Source of the DNA: Sphingomonas sp. FARSPH
GTDB lineage: Bacteria; Pseudomonadota; Alphaproteobacteria; Sphingomonadales; Sphingomonadaceae
DNA length: 64,000 bases
Assembly (NCBI RefSeq): GCF_003355005.1
Contig: NZ_CP029985.1
Location: 1,541,001-1,605,000 of the forward strand
Direction of reading: 5' to 3'
The notes under the pieces: model-generated
The model's input: only the letters and a program-made list of their open reading frames with translations
What the model was told of the DNA's origin: nothing
The model's database searches: none
Position numbers and translations under genes: made by a program
In this document: one piece after another, positions 8,397 through 16,969 of the stretch
How the letters are laid out: each line of letters starts with the position of its first letter
Position numbering within the stretch: the stretch's first letter is position 1

Positions 8397-8963
8397 TCAG
8401 ATCAGGCGCAACGCGCCGAGTGCGAGCCACACCGCGACGAGGAGGAACAGAATGCCTACCCCGCGGCGCAGGGCGGCCTGCGGCAAGGCGAGCCAGCCCG
8501 CCTCGCCCAGCGTTGCCGCGACGACGAGCGGAACGAGTCCGCCGATCGTAGCGCCGATCGTCGCGAACACCGGCTCGCCCGCGCGCGCGGCGAGCGCGAG
8601 GACGACGAACTGCACGCCGTCGCCGAACGCGAGGATGAACAGCCCGGCAAGGCTGGTGCCGAACGCACCGAGGCGCCAGCGGTCGAGCCGCTCGGGCGCC
8701 TTGGCGACGACGAGCATGCCGCCGCCCTGCAGTGCGAGCGCGAGCGCGACGAACAGTTGCCGCGCCTCCGGCGTCAGCTTCGGCCCGATCAGCGCGCCGC
8801 AGATCGCGGCGACCGCGGATGCGCCGGCCAGCGCGACCAGCGCGGCGGCGATGATGACACCGGTGCGGCGATAGCGGTCGGCAAGGATCGCCGCGAGCCG
8901 CGCGGGGCGATCGCCGATCTGGCCCAGCGCCGCCGCCAGCAGGGCCGCCATCAGCGCATCCAT
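8397..8963 (-). CDS. TMEM165/GDT1-family-like membrane protein with degenerate motifs
   Basis: This 188-residue protein is almost wholly hydrophobic and has about six transmembrane helices in two repeated halves, as in UPF0016/GDT1 proteins, which transport Mn2+ or Ca2+. The two family signatures, normally ExGD(K/R)(T/S), appear as GQIGDRPAR in helix 1 and AFGDGVQF in the second half. Gly-Asp is kept in both, but the acidic residue before it is lost. This makes classical cation transport doubtful. The start ATG at 8963 gives MDALMAALLAAALGQIGD. The gene follows a 111-residue unknown gene by 8 bases on the same strand and was probably cotranscribed. Confidence 0.7.
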   Translation of the reverse strand: MDALMAALLAAALGQIGDRPARLAAILADRYRRTGVIIAAALVALAGASAVAAICGALIGPKLTPEARQLFVALALALQGGGMLVVAKAPERLDRWRLGAFGTSLAGLFILAFGDGVQFVVLALAARAGEPVFATIGATIGGLVPLVVAATLGEAGWLALPQAALRRGVGILFLLVAVWLALGALRLI

Positions 8964-8971
8964 CGCGTGCG

Positions 8972-9307
8972 TCAGTGCGCCAGGCGGACCGAACAGGCGG
9001 CGGCGAAAGCGTCGCAGGCGGCGACGTCCTGCCGCTCGCACGCCACCGCGTCGCCGAGGATGCCGAGCCAGCTGTGGACCAAGGCGCCATGCTCGCCGCG
9101 GGAGAGCGCCGAATCGAGGAAATGCGCGACGGTGACCGCGGGGGCGAGGCCGTTGCGATGCGCGATCAGCCGGATCGCATCGACGTCGCGCGCCAGGTCG
9201 CGCGCGGCGACGTGCGGCGCACGGTCGTCGAGCGCGGCGATTCGCGCCGCCAGATCGGCGCGGACCGTCGCAAGGTTGGTGTCGCCGTCGATTCGCTGTG
9301 CCATCAT
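8972..9307 (-). CDS. Hypothetical protein, 111 residues
   Basis: The product (MMAQRIDGDTNLATVRADLA...) is predicted to be mostly alpha-helical and soluble, rich in Ala, Arg, Asp and His, with two to three Cys near the end (ACERQDVAACDAFAAACSV). I do not recognise the family. It is likely real because codon use fits the neighbours and its stop is only 8 bases before the GDT1-like gene. Either of two adjacent ATGs (9307 or 9304) could start it. The gap upstream carries the divergent rpmG promoter as well. Confidence 0.6.
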   Translation of the reverse strand: MMAQRIDGDTNLATVRADLAARIAALDDRAPHVAARDLARDVDAIRLIAHRNGLAPAVTVAHFLDSALSRGEHGALVHSWLGILGDAVACERQDVAACDAFAAACSVRLAH

Positions 9308-9486
9308 CCACCCCCGTCGTCGTTGCTATAGCGCGGAGCGTCGCACGACGGTGGTAACTTCGCGGTTAAGCGCGCGTAGCGGGCGGCGTCGCGGTTGACT
9401 TTGCGGGGCACATCCGCCATGCGCCGCGGCTGATCGAGCGGTGGCGTCCGTGCCGCCGCTCTTATGCGTTTTCAGGAATACAGGCC

Positions 9487-9654
9487 ATGGCCAAGCCGAC
9501 TACCGTCAAGATCAAGCTCGTCAGCTCCGCCGACACCGGCTTCTTCTACGTCACCAAGAAGAACCCGCGCACGAAGACCGAGAAGCTGAGCTTCAACAAG
9601 TATGACCCCGTCGTGCGCAAGCATGTCGAGTTCAAGGAAGCCAAGATCAAGTAA
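9487..9654 (+). CDS. rpmG: 50S ribosomal protein L33
   Basis: The gene encodes 55 residues beginning MAKPTTVKIKLVSSADTGFF, followed by YVTKKNPRTKTEKLSFNKYD and ending KHVEFKEAKIK. This is the zinc-free (C-minus) form of L33, as the four cysteines of the zinc-binding form are absent. L33 sits near the E site of the large ribosomal subunit. It stands alone rather than beside rpmB. A hairpin terminator lies 60 bases after the stop. A TTGACT hexamer at 9395 could be part of its promoter. Confidence 0.97.
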   Translation: MAKPTTVKIKLVSSADTGFFYVTKKNPRTKTEKLSFNKYDPVVRKHVEFKEAKIK

Positions 9655-9714
9655 GCCCTGATCGTCGATCGGTGCGGGCGCCGTGTCGCCCGTCGCCGAT
9701 GTATCGGGTCGACC

Positions 9715-9749
9715 AAAGCCGCCGGCGCCACTCTGGTGCCGGCGGCTTT
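9715..9749 (+). terminator. Intrinsic terminator after rpmG
   Basis: A 16-base-pair stem (aaagccgccggcgcca / tggtgccggcggcttt, one G-T pair) with a 3-base loop. The run of A on the left makes it usable on both strands. Confidence 0.8.
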
Positions 9750-10056
9750 CGTCGTGGCGATCACCGGTGCCAGGCAGCGCCACTCCATTCGCCGCATGCC
9801 TTATTTCGGTGCGGTTGCGGACAGGTTGCGTTCATCTTTTGCGGGCAAAGAGGGCCGCGGCGGCCGGAACGTCCGGCTGCCCTGTATCGCGTCACTACGG
9901 GCTGGGGGCGGTGTCTTCTTCGAGGACGCCGCCCTTGGTTTATTCGGGCCCGTTTTGTGCGGCATCGTACGGTTTCAAGTGCGTTAACCCAACAACAAGA
10001 CTGGTTCGACATTACATCCGCTATGGCGGATAAGCCGCCGACCGGAATACGCGGCC
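9750..10056. other. Intergenic region before the PAS protein
   Basis: These 307 bases hold no convincing coding sequence: the short open frames have no domain and conflict with each other. The region probably contains the promoter and leader of the gene at 10057. The stretch near 9980-10035 is less GC-rich than the surroundings. No clear RNA gene was seen. Confidence 0.45.
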
Positions 10057-10752
10057 ATGGAAGACTTCACCCCCGATGCCGAATATTGCTGCGCGGCCTG
10101 GCAGGCGGTGTGTGGGTCGGAGGCGGTCGTGGAATTCGCCCTAGATGGGCGGATCCTCTGGGCGAACGACATGTTCCTCGATCTGCTCGGCTATCGCCTC
10201 GATGAGATCGTCGGGCGCCACCACAGCATGTTGTGTAGCGCCGACCTCGTCGAAAGCGCCGATTACGGGCGCTTCTGGGCGGCGCTGCGCGCGGGAGAGT
10301 TCGTCAGCGGCGAATTCCGTCGTCAACGGCGCGACGGCGCCGACGTGTGGTTGCATGCCACGTACAGCGTGTTGCTTGACGCCGTCGGACGGCCGTGCCG
10401 CGTGCTGAAGATCGCCACCGATGCTACGCGACAGGTCCAGCTCGAGCGTCAGGCGACGCTGCTGCATGCCGAGGGGATGCGCCGCCAGCGCGAGCTGGAA
10501 ACCCGCGGCGCGCTGCTCGATGCGACGATGGCGGAGCTGGGCACGATCGTCGAATGTATCGCGCAGATCGCCAGACAGACCAACCTGCTCGCGCTCAATG
10601 CGGCGATCGAGGCGACGCGGGCGGGCGATGCGGGGCGCGGTTTTGCGATCGTCGCCGCAGAGATCAAGAAGCTGGCCGGCGACACGCGCGCGGCGACGGT
10701 ACGGGCGACCGACATGGTCACGGAACGGACAGCGGAACGCGCCGTGGTCTGA
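10057..10752 (+). CDS. Small cytoplasmic PAS domain and chemoreceptor signalling-tip protein
   Basis: The 231-residue product has one PAS/PAC domain at about residues 20-125 (DGRILWANDMFLDLLGY, FRRQRRDGADVWLHATYS, KIATDATRQ). A short coiled coil then contains the chemoreceptor hairpin tip (QIARQTNLLALNAAIEATRA, GRGFAIVAAEIKKLAGDTR). That tip contacts CheA and CheW in classical receptors. There is no membrane helix, no HAMP and almost no methylation helices, because the protein stops about 30 residues after the tip. It is therefore a miniature soluble receptor, perhaps a redox or light sensor or a modulator like Aer/BdlA (inference). No che genes lie nearby. The response-regulator gene next door is convergent and ends 29 bases away. 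Confidence 0.82.
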   Translation: MEDFTPDAEYCCAAWQAVCGSEAVVEFALDGRILWANDMFLDLLGYRLDEIVGRHHSMLCSADLVESADYGRFWAALRAGEFVSGEFRRQRRDGADVWLHATYSVLLDAVGRPCRVLKIATDATRQVQLERQATLLHAEGMRRQRELETRGALLDATMAELGTIVECIAQIARQTNLLALNAAIEATRAGDAGRGFAIVAAEIKKLAGDTRAATVRATDMVTERTAERAVV

Positions 10753-10781
10753 GCGGAAAATGCCGCCGCCCGGCAGCCGCG

Positions 10782-11144
10782 TCACAGCAGCGCGTTCACC
10801 GCATCGATGAAGCGCGCAAGGCTGATCGGTTTCGAGACATAGGCGGCGGCACCCGCGGCGCGGATACGCTCCTCGTCCTCGCGGCCCGCATAGGCGGTGA
10901 CCGCCATCACCGGGATAGCGCTGAGATCGGGGTCCGCCTTCAGTTCGAGGATCAGCTCGTAGCCGGTGACGTGCGGCATCTGGATGTCCATGATGATGAG
11001 GTCGGGGACGAAATCGCGCGCGCGCGCCACCGCCTCGCGCCCGTCGCGCACCGGCTCGGCGGCGAACTGGTGCACGCGCAGCAGGTCGCAGAACAGCTTC
11101 AGATTGAGCTCGTTGTCCTCGACAACGAGAATCCTTTTTGCCAC
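10782..11144 (-). CDS. divK: DivK-like single-domain response regulator
   Basis: The product is a lone receiver domain of 120 residues: VAKRILVVEDNELNLKLFCD carries the acidic pocket (E-D), LIIMDIQMP the phospho-acceptor Asp, AVTAYA the Thr, and AAAYVSKPIS the Lys. The order and sequence match DivK, which in Caulobacter links DivJ/PleC kinases to CtrA control. The GTG start at 11144 aligns with the DivK N-terminus. An ATG nine codons upstream (11171) is also in frame but lacks a good ribosome site. It is divergent from a DUF3572 gene, an arrangement common in sphingomonads. The symbol is by family; function in this organism is inferred. Confidence 0.85.
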   Translation of the reverse strand: MAKRILVVEDNELNLKLFCDLLRVHQFAAEPVRDGREAVARARDFVPDLIIMDIQMPHVTGYELILELKADPDLSAIPVMAVTAYAGREDEERIRAAGAAAYVSKPISLARFIDAVNALL

Positions 11145-11181
11145 CTCGCACACCGTCCTTTCCGCTGTCATCGTGTAGGCA

Positions 11182-11454
11182 ATGCGCGCGTCCGATACAA
11201 ACACCCCCGATGCCGGTACGCTGGCGCTCCAGGCCCTGGTCTGGACGCTGGACGACGGCGACCGAGCCGATCGACTGCTGGCGTTGACCGGGCTCGACCC
11301 CGACGATCTGCGTGGGCGGGCGGGCGAGCCCGCGGTGCTCGCCGCCTGCCTCACCTTCCTCGAATCGCACGAACCCGATCTTGTCGCCTGCGCCGCGGCG
11401 ATCGGCGTGCCCCCCGCGGCGCTGGTGCGCGCGCGCGAACAGCTGGAGACGTGA
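11182..11454 (+). CDS. DUF3572 family protein
   Basis: The 90-residue helical protein (LALQALVWTLDDGDRADRLL, LTGLDPDDLRGRAG, AACLTFLESHEPDLVACA) fits DUF3572, a small alphaproteobacterial family of unknown function. It is divergent from the DivK-like gene. Its stop TGA overlaps the ATG of the HAD gene by one base (TGATG), so the two are translationally coupled. Confidence 0.8.
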   Translation: MRASDTNTPDAGTLALQALVWTLDDGDRADRLLALTGLDPDDLRGRAGEPAVLAACLTFLESHEPDLVACAAAIGVPPAALVRAREQLET

Positions 11455-12095
11455 TGAAGCCGCTGCTGATCTGCGATTGCGACGAGGTGCTGCTGCACAT
11501 GGTGCGGCATTTCGGCGTGTGGCTGCGCGAGTCGCACGACATCGCCTTCACGCCCGATGGCGAGGATTTCGCCAATTCGATGCGCCGCGCGGATGGCAGC
11601 ACCCCGACGCGCGACGAGATGTGGGGGCTGCTCGGCGGCTTCTTCCCCGGCGAGATGCACCGCCAGACGCTGGTGCCGCACGCTGCCGAGGCGCTGGCGC
11701 GGCTGGCGGAGACGGCCGAGATCGTCATCCTGACCAACCTGACCGATGCGTGCCGCACCGCGCGGATCGAACAGCTCGCGGCGTTCGGCATCGACCATCG
11801 CGTCGAATGCAACCAGGGCGGCAAGGGCGATCCCGTCGCGCGGCTGGTCGCGGAACATGGCGACCCCGTCACCGTCTTCGTCGACGACCTCGCCGTCCAC
11901 CACGAATCGGTCGCGCGCCACGCGCCGCAGGTCCACCGGCTGCAGCTGATCGCCGAACCCGCGATGGCGCCCACCGTCCCGCCCGCCCGCCACGCGCATG
12001 CGCGGATCGACGACTGGCGCGCGGCGGCGGACTGGATCGCCGCCCGCTTCGCGGCGGGCGTGCCCGCCGAGTCGGCCTTGCCCGCGCGCGCCTGA
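11454..12095 (+). CDS. HAD-superfamily hydrolase
   Basis: The 213-residue protein has the HAD motifs: motif I CDCDEVLLH near residues 8-15 (the first Asp is the nucleophile), motif II ILTNLTDA, motif III with the lysine of QGGKGDPVARL, and motif IV VFVDDLAVHHE. This is enough for a magnesium-dependent phosphatase, but the substrate is unknown. The DCDE form of motif I suggests a phosphomonoesterase. It overlaps the DUF3572 stop by one base and ends 39 bases before ridA, so the three may form one unit. Confidence 0.85.
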   Translation: MKPLLICDCDEVLLHMVRHFGVWLRESHDIAFTPDGEDFANSMRRADGSTPTRDEMWGLLGGFFPGEMHRQTLVPHAAEALARLAETAEIVILTNLTDACRTARIEQLAAFGIDHRVECNQGGKGDPVARLVAEHGDPVTVFVDDLAVHHESVARHAPQVHRLQLIAEPAMAPTVPPARHAHARIDDWRAAADWIAARFAAGVPAESALPARA

Positions 12096-12134
12096 TCCCG
12101 CTACGGCCGCGCCAAGCTCAGGAAAGGATCATCG

Positions 12135-12599
12135 ATGACCGACCGTATCGCCCGCAAGCTCGAGGAACTCGGCCTGTCGCTGCCGGAGGCCGCCGCCCCC
12201 GTCGCCGCCTATGTCCCCGTCGTCGAGGCGGGCGGGATGCTGCACCTGTCGGGGCAGCTGCCGTTCAGGGATGGCCAGCTCATCACCGGCCGCCTGGGCG
12301 ATGGCGTGTCGCTGGAGGACGGCCAGGCCGCGGCGCAGGCGTGCGGCCTGATGATCGTCGCGCAGCTCAAGAAGTATCTGGGCGGTGACCTGTCGCGCGT
12401 GCGGCGGATCGTGAAGCTCGGCGTGTTCGTCAACTCGCACGGCGATTTCACCGACCAGCCCAAGGTCGCGAACGGCGCGTCGGAGCTGATGGTCGCGTTG
12501 TTCGGCGACGAGGGCCGTCATGCACGCAGCGCGGTCGGCGTGCCGGTGCTGCCGCTGGGCGCCGCGGTGGAGGTCGACGCGATCGTCCAGGTCGACTGA
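12135..12599 (+). CDS. RidA/YjgF family imine or enamine deaminase
   Basis: The 154-residue protein belongs to the larger RidA branch. It has the trimer-forming fold with motifs GMLHLSGQLPFRDGQ, LGDGVSLEDGQAAAQ, SRVRRIVKLGVFVNS, GEGRHARSAVGVP-like (DEGRHARSAVGVPVLPLG) and AVEVDAIVQV. RidA enzymes hydrolyse reactive 2-aminoacrylate and similar intermediates released by PLP enzymes. The conserved active-site arginine is R near RSAVGVP. A hairpin repeat follows the stop at 12610 and may terminate the unit. Confidence 0.88.
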   Translation: MTDRIARKLEELGLSLPEAAAPVAAYVPVVEAGGMLHLSGQLPFRDGQLITGRLGDGVSLEDGQAAAQACGLMIVAQLKKYLGGDLSRVRRIVKLGVFVNSHGDFTDQPKVANGASELMVALFGDEGRHARSAVGVPVLPLGAAVEVDAIVQVD

Positions 12600-12609
12600 G
12601 GCGGCGCCT

Positions 12610-12653
12610 GCCCCATGCGTCGTTCCCGCCTTCGCGGGGATGATGCATGGGGC
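12610..12653. repeat. Palindromic intergenic repeat (REP-like)
   Basis: Nested inverted repeat: outer arms gccccatgc / gcatggggc and an inner stem based on tcccgc / gcgggga around cttc. The inner core is the common proteobacterial sequence cccgccttcgcggg. It lies after ridA and may work as a terminator. Confidence 0.7.
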
Positions 12654-12718
12654 GCGTGCTGGAATGACCGGCGCGCAGGCCTATATCAACGGGCGATGAG
12701 CCCGATCCCCACCGTCGC

Positions 12719-13858
12719 ATGACCGATGTCGTCGCGCGCCTCGCGGACGGGGTCCGCTCCATCCCCGCCGACCAATGGGATGCCTGCGCGGGCACGGCCA
12801 ATCCCTTCGTCAGCCACGCCTTCCTCGCCGCGCTGGAAGACTCGGGCAGCGTCGGCGGTCGATCGGGCTGGCAACCGATCCCGATCCTGGTCGACGGCGC
12901 CGACGGCGCGCCGATCGGAATCGCGCCGGCCTATGCGAAGGCGCACAGCCAGGGCGAATATGTCTTCGACCACGCCTGGGCCGACGCATGGGAGCGCGCG
13001 GGCGGGGACTATTATCCCAAGCTCCAGATCGCCGCGCCGTTCAGCCCCGTGCCGGGCCCCAGGCTGCTGCTGCGCGATCCCGCCGCCGCGCCTGCGCTGA
13101 TCGCGGCGCTGGAGGCGGTGACCGACCGGCATGGCCTGTCGTCGGCGCATGCGACCTTCGTCGCGCCCGATCAGCTGCCGCTGTTCGAACAGGCGGGGTG
13201 GCTGGTGCGCGAGGGGACGCAGTTCCACTGGGCGAACCGGGGTTATGCCAGCTTCGACGATTTCCTGGGCGCGCTCGCCAGCCGCAAGCGCAAGGCGATC
13301 CGCAAGGAGCGCGCGGCCGCGGTCGCGGGGCTGACGATCCGCCACCTGACGGGCGGCGATATCCGGCCCGCGCATTGGGACGCCTTCTGGACCTTCTACC
13401 AGGATACCGGCAGCCGCAAATGGGGGCATCCCTATCTGACGCGCGGCTTCTTCGACCTGCTCGGCGAGACGATGGGCGACCGGGTGCTGCTGATCCTCGC
13501 TGAGCGCGACGGCCGGCCGATCGCGGGCGCGCTCAACCTGATCGGCGACGACACGCTCTACGGCCGTTATTGGGGGTGCAGCGAGGAGGTGCCGTTCCTC
13601 CATTTCGAGCTTTGTTATTATCAGGCGATCGATGCGGCGATCGCGCGCGGCCTCGCGAGCGTCGAGGCGGGGGCGCAGGGCGAACACAAGCTGGCCCGCG
13701 GCTACGTGCCGGTGCCGACCTGGTCGGCGCATTACATTCCCGATGCGGGCTTCCGCCGCGCGGTCGCCGATTTCCTGGTCCGCGAACGCGCCGCGGTGGA
13801 GAGCGACCAGGCGTATCTCGCCGAACTCGCGCCGTTCAGGCGCGGGGCGGGGGACTAG
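12719..13858 (+). CDS. GNAT/FemAB-like acyltransferase (DUF482 family)
   Basis: The 379-residue protein belongs to the peptidogalycan/FemAB-like family (PF04339, formerly DUF482). Motifs include NPFVSHAFLAALEDSGSVG at the start, EYVFDHAWADAWERAGG, YYPKLQIAAPFSPVPGPRLL, SRKRKAIRKER in the middle and AGAQGEHKLARGYVPVPTWS near the C-terminus. Members have a double GNAT fold and probably transfer an aminoacyl or acyl group, but the substrate is not known. The ATG at 12719 lies about 33 bases after a ctatat element that fits a -10 box. Its 3' end overlaps the convergent membrane-protein gene by 23 bases. Confidence 0.85.
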   Translation: MTDVVARLADGVRSIPADQWDACAGTANPFVSHAFLAALEDSGSVGGRSGWQPIPILVDGADGAPIGIAPAYAKAHSQGEYVFDHAWADAWERAGGDYYPKLQIAAPFSPVPGPRLLLRDPAAAPALIAALEAVTDRHGLSSAHATFVAPDQLPLFEQAGWLVREGTQFHWANRGYASFDDFLGALASRKRKAIRKERAAAVAGLTIRHLTGGDIRPAHWDAFWTFYQDTGSRKWGHPYLTRGFFDLLGETMGDRVLLILAERDGRPIAGALNLIGDDTLYGRYWGCSEEVPFLHFELCYYQAIDAAIARGLASVEAGAQGEHKLARGYVPVPTWSAHYIPDAGFRRAVADFLVRERAAVESDQAYLAELAPFRRGAGD

Positions 13859-15485
13859 GCAGCGGGAAGCTCATCGGGCGGCGCGGTGGCAGCAGCTCGG
13901 GGTCGATCTTCACCTTGGGTGGGCGGCGGTTGTCGACGCGGTAGAGCACCGAGCGGCCGTCGCGCCAGATCGGCGTCAGCCCGGCGACGAATTCGGGGCC
14001 GTAGGGGCCCGGATTGATCAGCCAGACGTAATCGAACGCATCGCGCGGCAGCATCGCCAGCGACAGCCGGAGCGGCCGCCACCATTCGCCGCGGCAGCGC
14101 CGGTCGGTGACGATCTCCGACGGATCGTGCGCAAAGCGGCCCGCGGGCGTGTAGCGCACGGTGAGCAGCTGCGCGCCCGCCATCGACCATTGATCGTTGG
14201 CATAGGCGTGGCGGCGGACGAGGGCGATACCGGGAATATGTTCGAGCCGCGAATAGGCCCAGTCGTCGTAGCAATGGCGGCCGATCATCGTCACCAGCCG
14301 CGCGCCTTCGGGCACATGGTCGAGCGCGGCGAGCGTGCGGTCGTAACTCTTGGCGTAGAGCCAGTAGCTGACCGTCTGCGCCGCCATGCGTATGCCGAAA
14401 AAAGCGAGACCGAGCGCCGCCAGCGTCGACGCGCCGCGCAGCGACAGCCCGCGCCGCGGCCGGAGCGCGATCAATGCGATGGCGAGCGCGAAGGGGGCAA
14501 GGCGCATGTCGGCATAAGCGGAGCCGAAGACGATGCGCGGCAGCAGCAGATAGACCGCGCACAGGAACAACGCCGACAGGCCGAGATTGCGCGAATATTC
14601 GACGCGCGAATCGCGCACGCCCTTCAGCAGGATGACGAACAGAATGGTGACGGAGACGATGTCGAACGCCATCCAGCGGTCGCGCAGCACCATCGTCACC
14701 CAGTTGATCTTCGCCTGCCAGTTGAACCAGTCCATCGTCTGGCCGGTGACGTGATCGCCCGATCGCCAGAACACCATCAGCAGGAAGGGCAGCGACAGCG
14801 GGAGGCAGCCGAGCCCGGCGCGCACGAACGCACGTGCCCAGTGGCGCGGGCCCCGTTCTTCCTGCGGGCGCGCGGTCATCTGGTCGTGCTGGCGGATCAG
14901 CTCCGCGGAAAAGGCGAGCACGCCCAGCACGCCCCAGCCGAAAGTGTGGCAGACCCACAAGGCGCAGGACAGCGGCACGAACAATGCGGCGCGCAAGGTG
15001 AGGCGCCCGGTGCGCGCCAGCCGCAGCCACAGCGCGAACAGGTTGAGCGCCAGCGCCATCGACAGCGCGAAGTTCACGAAGCCGAACTGAAACGGATAGC
15101 TGTAGGCGAGCGGCAGCGCGAACAGCGCGGTCGCGGGGATGCGGCCATGCACCTCGCGCGCGATCCACAACAGTCCCGATACGGTCAGCGCGGGGATGGC
15201 GATGACGATCAGCTTGACCGCCAGTTCCAGCCCGAAGATCGGCGCGAGCGGGATGATGAGAAGGTCGATGCCCAGGTTGCCGATCAGCGACCATCGGAAA
15301 TCGTACCAGCCGGCCAGCCAAGGATGGCGACCGCCGTCGAGCTGGACGGCGTAGCGACCCATATGGCCGGGCAGATCGACCAAAGGCGGGATCTGCGGCC
15401 ACAGCAACGGGATGATCGCGACGATCACCATCGCCACGACGAAACTGCGCGTCTGCCACCAGTGCAGCTGTTGGTCCTGCATCAT
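13836..15485 (-). CDS. Polytopic membrane protein, GT-C glycosyltransferase-like
   Basis: The 549-residue product has about eleven predicted transmembrane segments (for example WQTRSFVVAMVIVAIIPLLW and FVNFALSMALALNLFALWL), then a soluble C-terminal part from about residue 385. The first loop has VDLPGHMGRY, with an acidic residue just after helix 1 as in GT-C enzymes that use polyprenyl-linked sugars. This layout suggests transfer of a sugar to a cell-surface polymer, but no family could be named. The 3' end overlaps the upstream FemAB-like gene. Two adjacent ATGs could start it (15485 or 15482). Confidence 0.65.
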   Translation of the reverse strand: MMQDQQLHWWQTRSFVVAMVIVAIIPLLWPQIPPLVDLPGHMGRYAVQLDGGRHPWLAGWYDFRWSLIGNLGIDLLIIPLAPIFGLELAVKLIVIAIPALTVSGLLWIAREVHGRIPATALFALPLAYSYPFQFGFVNFALSMALALNLFALWLRLARTGRLTLRAALFVPLSCALWVCHTFGWGVLGVLAFSAELIRQHDQMTARPQEERGPRHWARAFVRAGLGCLPLSLPFLLMVFWRSGDHVTGQTMDWFNWQAKINWVTMVLRDRWMAFDIVSVTILFVILLKGVRDSRVEYSRNLGLSALFLCAVYLLLPRIVFGSAYADMRLAPFALAIALIALRPRRGLSLRGASTLAALGLAFFGIRMAAQTVSYWLYAKSYDRTLAALDHVPEGARLVTMIGRHCYDDWAYSRLEHIPGIALVRRHAYANDQWSMAGAQLLTVRYTPAGRFAHDPSEIVTDRRCRGEWWRPLRLSLAMLPRDAFDYVWLINPGPYGPEFVAGLTPIWRDGRSVLYRVDNRRPPKVKIDPELLPPRRPMSFPLPSPPPRA

Positions 15486-15583
15486 ACCGCCTTAGTGCGG
15501 CGGCTCACCTCACGACAAGCGCTTCCGCGCTGATGTGGGATGGTTGCATCTCTCCCCTCCCGCGGGCGGGAGGGGAGTGTCTG

Positions 15584-16801
15584 TCAGGCGTCCCGCCGGC
15601 CCAGCAGGCGCAGGCGCAGCGCGTTGAGCTTGATGAAGCCCGCCGCGTCGCGCTGGTCGTACGCGCCCTGATCGTCCTCGAACGTCACGACCTTTTCCGA
15701 ATAGAGCGAATTGGGCGACTTGCGGCCGACGATATAGACGCCGCCCTTGTACAGCTTGAGCCGCACCGTGCCCGATACCTTCGCCTGGCTGTGGTCGATC
15801 GCCGCCTGCAGCATCTCGCGCTCCGGCGAGAACCAGAAGCCGTTGTAGATCAGCTCGGCATAGCGCGGCGCCAGCTCGTCCTTCAGGTGCGCGGCGCCGC
15901 GGTCGAGCGTGATCTGCTCGATCCCGCGATGGGCGAGGTGATAGATGGTGCCGCCCGGCGTCTCGTACATGCCGCGGCTCTTCATGCCGACGAAGCGATT
16001 CTCGACCAGGTCGAGCCGCCCGATGCCGTGGCGACGACCCAGCTCGTTGAGCTTGGTCAGCAAGGTCGCCGGGCTGGTCGCCTCGCCATTGAGCGCGACG
16101 CCGTCGCCGCGTTCGAAATCGATCGTGATGTATTCCGGCGCGTCGGGCGCGTCCTCCGGGTTCACCGTGCGCGAATAGACGTAGTCGGGCACCTCCTGCC
16201 ACGGATCCTCGAGCACCTTCCCCTCGGAACTGGTGTGGAGCAGGTTCGCGTCGGTCGAGAAGGGCGATTCGCCGCGCTTGTCCTTTGCGACGGGAATCTG
16301 GTGCTGTTCGGCGAACTCGATCAGCTTGGTGCGGCTGGTCAGGTCCCATTCGCGCCACGGCGCGATCACCTTGATGTCGGGCGCGAGCGCGTAATAGCCG
16401 AGTTCGAAGCGGACCTGGTCGTTGCCCTTGCCGGTCGCACCGTGGCTGACCGCGTCGGCGCCGACCATCTTCGCGATCTCGATCTGGCGCTTGGCGATCA
16501 GCGGCCGCGCGATCGACGTGCCGAGCAGGTACAGCCCCTCGTACAGCGCGTTCGAGCGCATCATCGGGAAGACGTAATCGCGCACGAATTCCTCGCGCAG
16601 ATCGTCGATGAAGATATGCTCCGGCTTGACGCCCGCCATCTGCGCCTTCTGACGCGCGGGCTCCAGCTCCTCGCCCTGGCCAAGGTCGGCGGTGAAGGTC
16701 ACGACCTCGCAACTGTACGTCTGCTGCAGCCATTTCAGGATCACGCTCGTATCCAGGCCGCCCGAATAGGCGAGAACGACGCGGTTGATCTGATCGGCCA
16801 C
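15584..16801 (-). CDS. argG: Argininosuccinate synthase
   Basis: The 405-residue enzyme has the PP-loop VVLAYSGGLDTSVILKWL at its N-terminus, VTFTADLGQGEE, HGATGKGNDQVRFE and SRGMYETPGGTIY, all typical of ArgG. It joins citrulline and aspartate with ATP to form argininosuccinate, the next-to-last step of arginine synthesis. Translation most likely starts at GTG 16801, which has an aaagga ribosome site 7 bases upstream. An ATG 24 codons earlier adds a non-conserved Arg/Pro-rich extension. No other arg gene is adjacent. The divergent gene encodes an EF-hand protein. Confidence 0.97.
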   Translation of the reverse strand: MADQINRVVLAYSGGLDTSVILKWLQQTYSCEVVTFTADLGQGEELEPARQKAQMAGVKPEHIFIDDLREEFVRDYVFPMMRSNALYEGLYLLGTSIARPLIAKRQIEIAKMVGADAVSHGATGKGNDQVRFELGYYALAPDIKVIAPWREWDLTSRTKLIEFAEQHQIPVAKDKRGESPFSTDANLLHTSSEGKVLEDPWQEVPDYVYSRTVNPEDAPDAPEYITIDFERGDGVALNGEATSPATLLTKLNELGRRHGIGRLDLVENRFVGMKSRGMYETPGGTIYHLAHRGIEQITLDRGAAHLKDELAPRYAELIYNGFWFSPEREMLQAAIDHSQAKVSGTVRLKLYKGGVYIVGRKSPNSLYSEKVVTFEDDQGAYDQRDAAGFIKLNALRLRLLGRRDA

Positions 16802-16969
16802 GGCAGCATCCTTTGACGTCTTGGGAAGGGGGAATATCGCCGCGCCCCTAGGGCGAAGGCGCGGCGCGTGCAACGGTTGCGTTCACATCGGGTTTAGGCG
16901 CGTGGGGGTAGGGCGGCGCATCGGGTCGCCGCCGACCCCATGTTCTTCGCAGCTTTTCGAAAGTGGCCC

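Noticed and set aside
13632..15533. Plus-strand 633-codon frame opposite the membrane protein
   Set aside because: The minus strand gives a clear set of transmembrane helices; the plus product is charged low complexity.
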